NCBI GenBank assembly: GCA_002347125.1
Contig: DDXG01000173.1
Coordinates: 1 to 17,480, forward strand
Direction of reading: 5' to 3'
Length of the DNA: 17,480 nt
From: Phycisphaerales bacterium UBA2266
Lineage (GTDB): Bacteria > Planctomycetota > Phycisphaerae > Sedimentisphaerales > Anaerobacaceae
How positions within the stretch are numbered: position 1 is the stretch's first letter; each line of letters starts with the position of its first letter. The notes beneath the pieces are model-generated. The model ran no database searches. It was not told the origin of the DNA and saw only the letters and a program-made list of their open reading frames with translations. Below are positions 15,529 through 17,480 of this stretch, one piece after another. Both the position numbers and the translations under genes were made by a program.

Positions 15529-15753
15529 CTATTCCTTCGAGTCGCCGTAGAGGCCGCCGCCAACGGCGCCCAGAGCTCCGCCGAGCAAGGCCCCGGTCAC
15601 GAGGCCGCCGCCCGTCAAGACGCTGATCCCCGCGCCTACGCCCGCGCCAATGGCGCCCCCGGACACCGCGCCCTGCTGGGTGCGGCTCATGTTCGTGCAA
15701 CCGACCGTGCCGAGAAACGCCACCATCATAAAGGAAGCGATCATCTTTTTCAT
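15529..15753 (-). CDS. glycine-zipper lipoprotein (74 aa)
   Basis: A small outer-membrane-type lipoprotein. A Lys-rich start and hydrophobic core lead to a lipobox ending TVGC (C19). The rest is dominated by glycine-zipper repeats (GGAIGAGVGAG, GGGLVTGALLGGALGAVGGG, about 31-69) that form packed transmembrane helices, as in the YMGG-like and 17-kDa-antigen families. Such proteins are common near stress genes and sit in or at the outer membrane; exact roles are rarely known. The start lies 10 bases after the stop of the 125-residue gene, and GAGG of the binding site overlaps that stop codon, so the two form an operon. The gene ends 198 bases before the start of the glucan synthase gene, which probably has its own promoter. 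Confidence 0.88.
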   Translation of the reverse strand: MKKMIASFMMVAFLGTVGCTNMSRTQQGAVSGGAIGAGVGAGISVLTGGGLVTGALLGGALGAVGGGLYGDSKE

Positions 15754-15763
15754 GGTTGTATCC

Positions 15764-16141
15764 TCAATCTTTCAGGTTCGGCTTGATCATATTGTACCAC
15801 ATGGCATGGAAGACATGCTCATTCATTTTGTCAGGATTTTTCATGTAATACTCGTTCACGGCCATTTCGACCTGGGACCATGTCTGGTCCTTGAAGACAT
15901 CAACCCAGCCCTGTATGAATTTTGATGGCTTCTCGTCGTGCTTTGTCCTGATGTAGTATTCAAGAACAAAGGCGCTCCCTGCGCCATACAGAAATGCCCG
16001 CTTCTCATCCGAGCTGGACTGCATCCAGATGGCGCCATCCACGTCGGCCGCGAGCATTGCGTCCTCGCTCAGGGCGGAATTGGCGGCCAAAAGCAGGATC
16101 ATCGCGCACAACATCATCGCCAGATAATACGTCTTTTTCAT
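15764..16141 (-). CDS. exported protein of unknown function (125 aa)
   Basis: A clear signal peptide (MKKTYYLAMM, hydrophobic core, cleavage near ALS at 23-25) precedes a compact helical domain of about 95 residues. Visible landmarks are W39, EKRAFLYGAGSAF (46-58), a short Gln/Trp segment (FIQGWVDVF), and VNEYYMKNPDKMNEHVFHAMWYNMIKP (95-121). The order of a helix with F.YG, then YY..NPDK, then V..AMW resembles the periplasmic Rap1a/Tai-like fold, but the conserved cysteines are missing, so I leave it unnamed. GGGAGTGAG lies upstream of the start. It is followed after 10 bases by the glycine-zipper lipoprotein and preceded by a BON lipoprotein, which suggests an envelope role. Confidence 0.85.
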   Translation of the reverse strand: MKKTYYLAMMLCAMILLLAANSALSEDAMLAADVDGAIWMQSSSDEKRAFLYGAGSAFVLEYYIRTKHDEKPSKFIQGWVDVFKDQTWSQVEMAVNEYYMKNPDKMNEHVFHAMWYNMIKPNLKD

Positions 16142-16200
16142 GACTCACTCCCATCATGGGTTCGGTTTGCCGGGACGCCCCACTGATAGCTCCGGAACCT

Positions 16201-16213
16201 TAAGATAATCTTA
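16201..16213. repeat. short palindrome between BON and 125-aa genes
   Basis: TAAGAT and ATCTTA flank a single A, giving a perfect 13-base inverted repeat 60 bases upstream of the 125-residue gene and just after the BON gene. It is too AT-rich and short to be a terminator. It could be a regulator site or chance. Confidence 0.25.
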
Positions 16214-16223
16214 GTAAACGCAG

Positions 16224-16535
16224 TCACTTGACTCGCATTGCCTGATCGACTTTCTTCACTCCCTTGACGCTCCGTGCAAGCGCGACGGCCCTGCCGATGT
16301 CGTCCGGTGAGCTGACGAAGCCACTCAGCTGAACGATGCCCTTGAATGTTTCGACGTTGATTTCTCCTGATTTCAAAGAGTCATCATCGAAAATGAGCGC
16401 CTTGACCTTGGCTGTAATGACAGTGTCATCGACGTATTCGCCAGTGCCTTCTTTCTTTGCAGTCGATGCGCAGCCGATAGAAAGGATAAGAAATGCAATG
16501 ACGATAGAGTTAATAAAATATTTTCTTTGTGACAT
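16224..16535 (-). CDS. BON-domain lipoprotein, OsmY-like (103 aa)
   Basis: A single BON domain (about 36-101: DDTVITAKVKALIFDDDSL, then INVETFKGIVQLSGFVSS, then a helix and VKGVKKVDQAM) follows a lipoprotein signal with its cysteine at C22 (LSIGC). It is expected to be anchored in the outer membrane facing the periplasm, where BON domains are thought to bind phospholipids; relatives respond to osmotic and envelope stress. GGAGAT lies upstream of the start. The DUF3309 gene ends 36 bases upstream on the same strand, so the two are probably co-transcribed. GC content is about 47% in a sampled 60-base stretch, lower than the regulator and VWA-OmpA genes, which hints at a different origin within the island. 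Confidence 0.9.
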   Translation of the reverse strand: MSQRKYFINSIVIAFLILSIGCASTAKKEGTGEYVDDTVITAKVKALIFDDDSLKSGEINVETFKGIVQLSGFVSSPDDIGRAVALARSVKGVKKVDQAMRVK

Positions 16536-16571
16536 TACAGTATCTCCGAAGCTGCTGTTTTTGGGTAAGCG

Positions 16572-16730
16572 CTATATCCTTCCCATAAGAAAGAGAATAA
16601 TTACTATGATGAGAATTGTCCCAAGAACACCACTTGGAACATATCCCCAAGAACGGCTATGCGGCCAAGTCGGAATCACACCGATCACCACCAGAACCAG
16701 AACGATCAAAATCAATGTTCCGACTGTCAT
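16572..16730 (-). CDS. DUF3309-family small membrane protein (52 aa)
   Basis: A 52-residue hydrophobic protein, short enough to be missed by length-filtered gene finding. Two hydrophobic segments (about 3-19 and 35-49) flank the conserved central motif PTWPHSRSWGYVPSG (20-34), and it ends in LMGRI. That layout is the hallmark of the DUF3309 family, whose members are about 50 residues and of unknown function, often near stress genes. AGGAG lies seven bases upstream of the start. It is the first gene of a minus-strand run with the BON lipoprotein, the 125-residue protein and the glycine-zipper lipoprotein, so the operon promoter should lie just to its right. Confidence 0.9.
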   Translation of the reverse strand: MTVGTLILIVLVLVVIGVIPTWPHSRSWGYVPSGVLGTILIIVIILFLMGRI

Positions 16731-16861
16731 CTCATTTCTCCTGTTGAGCAGTTAGGACCGTGTCATTCCTGGAAGACGTCAGCCGTGCAGGTGCGGCTTC
16801 TCGTGCGTCGGGAGGATCGCAATCTCCATCTGCAGGTCCGGTCCAATCATGCCGAGCGCCA

Positions 16862-16896
16862 CCTCCCGGGAACCCCCATAAATCCTCCCCGGGAGG
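16862..16896. repeat. 9-base inverted repeat in the noncoding right end
   Basis: CCTCCCGGG (16862-16870) and CCCGGGAGG (16888-16896) pair perfectly across a 17-base loop. No T run follows on either strand. It lies about 130 bases upstream of the DUF3309 operon, where it could be a binding site or an RNA structure; its role is unknown. Confidence 0.4.
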
Positions 16897-17371
16897 ACAC
16901 AAAGCCAGTCCGGATATGCCTCTGTCCCGGCTCCGGCAGGGGAGGGGCTCCATCGTGTGCAGCCTAAGGAATGATGCGGGCAGGGTCTGTGCGCTAGTGC
17001 ACACAAACTTTTTTGATGCGGCGGTTGCGTCCGTCCGCGCAGGGCGGTTTTGGCGGGGAAACCCTTGCCTGGCTTGCAGTCTGGTGCTCGTAGACGCGGC
17101 CCGGGAGATGTGCACTGCTCGATGGACTTGCGCCCGCGCGCACCGTGCTGGGAAGAGGACTCGGCGGGCTCCGGTGGATTTTGGCAGGCGAGCGGATCGG
17201 TTCGGCACCCTGAACGTCGGCAATATCTTTACTCTGAATCTGGTGGGCATCTTTCCCGGAGAGCGGGGATGAGACTGGTCTGACTGAGGATCGAAACGCG
17301 GGTCAACCATATCAGTTCATTGCGTTTGAAAATCTTTATATTTCAAATCGTTACTTGCGCATGAGCGGTTG

Positions 17372-17416
17372 TGAATATTCGCATTTTCCCATCCGCACTG
17401 TACTAAAATCGTACCA
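17372..17416 (+). repeat. right copy of the end repeat with integrase arm-type sites
   Basis: TGAATATTC (17372-17380), 18 bases, TGTACTA (17399-17405), 4 bases, CGTACCA (17410-17416). Order, orientation and spacing equal those of the left copy at 126-170, with point differences. The preceding bases (TATTTCAA followed by TCG) also resemble those before the left copy. A further TGTACCA lies at 17449-17455. The similarity extends over roughly 80-90 bases by eye. Confidence 0.55.
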
Positions 17417-17480
17417 AGAAAATATGCCGAGGGCGGACAACAAAAATTGTACCAACTGGGGAAGAGCGCACGAAAAAAGG

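Larger units (their letters stand above)
16731..17480. other. gene-free right end of the island (750 bases)
   Basis: I see no convincing gene. Open frames on both strands here (for example plus 16760-17272 and minus 16732-17310) overlap each other, are rich in Arg, Pro and Ser, and lack good starts. The stretch should include the promoter of the DUF3309 operon. It holds a 9-base inverted repeat (16862-16896), a weak hairpin plus T run (16988-17014) and, from about 17320, an AT-rich segment with the end repeat. An integrase gene may start beyond the window. Confidence 0.55.

Noticed and set aside
16988..17014. Rho-independent terminator on the plus strand
   Set aside because: The stem is short (five or six pairs), the T run begins five bases after it, and no plus-strand gene precedes it. 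It is mentioned only as a structure.
16760..17272. Plus-strand 170-codon frame at the right end
   Set aside because: It has a GTG start with a poor binding site, Arg/Ser/Pro-rich sequence, no domain, and an equally long frame on the opposite strand.

Overview
The window reads as cargo of a tRNA-associated integrative island in a GC-rich Gram-negative bacterium, most likely a proteobacterium. The evidence is signal peptides, lipoprotein boxes, an OmpA-type peptidoglycan-binding domain, periplasmic BON proteins and a cyclic beta-1,2-glucan synthase. I cannot name the genus. No integrase, transposase, phage gene, CRISPR array, rRNA or complete tRNA is visible.

Layout. Positions 1-47 hold the 3' part of a tRNA-Thr(CGT)-like gene on the minus strand, which looks like an attachment-site remnant. 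About 80 bases further in is a block with two TGTACCA-type sites (126-170). A diverged copy with identical internal spacing lies at 17372-17416 in the same orientation, followed by one more TGTACCA at 17449-17455. These resemble arm-type sites of a P4-like tyrosine integrase, whose gene would be expected beyond the right edge. On the plus strand at the left are two paralogous Crp/Fnr-superfamily regulators (538-1287, 1422-2126). Everything from 2273 to 16730 is on the minus strand.

The minus-strand genes, left to right, are: an unrecognised 176-residue secreted protein; a VWA-OmpA fusion; a ZraP/Spy-like small periplasmic protein; a triple-BON periplasmic protein; a CsbD-family protein translationally coupled to a 49-residue membrane peptide; a 613-base gap; a giant 2924-residue cyclic beta-1,2-glucan synthase; and a small cluster read right to left as DUF3309, BON lipoprotein, a 125-residue exported protein and a glycine-zipper lipoprotein. 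The last 750 bases have no convincing gene.

How they may fit together. Nearly every product acts in the envelope: a periplasmic glucan made for osmotic adaptation, OsmY-like BON proteins, a CsbD stress protein, a peptidoglycan-anchored OmpA protein, a metal- or misfolding-responsive ZraP-like protein and small lipoproteins. With two Crp-type regulators on board, the simplest reading is a transferable envelope and osmotic-stress island. Its parts belong mostly to known families. What is worth attention is the combination, several unrecognised exported proteins, the mosaic attachment site, and an abruptly AT-rich 3' end on the giant synthase gene.
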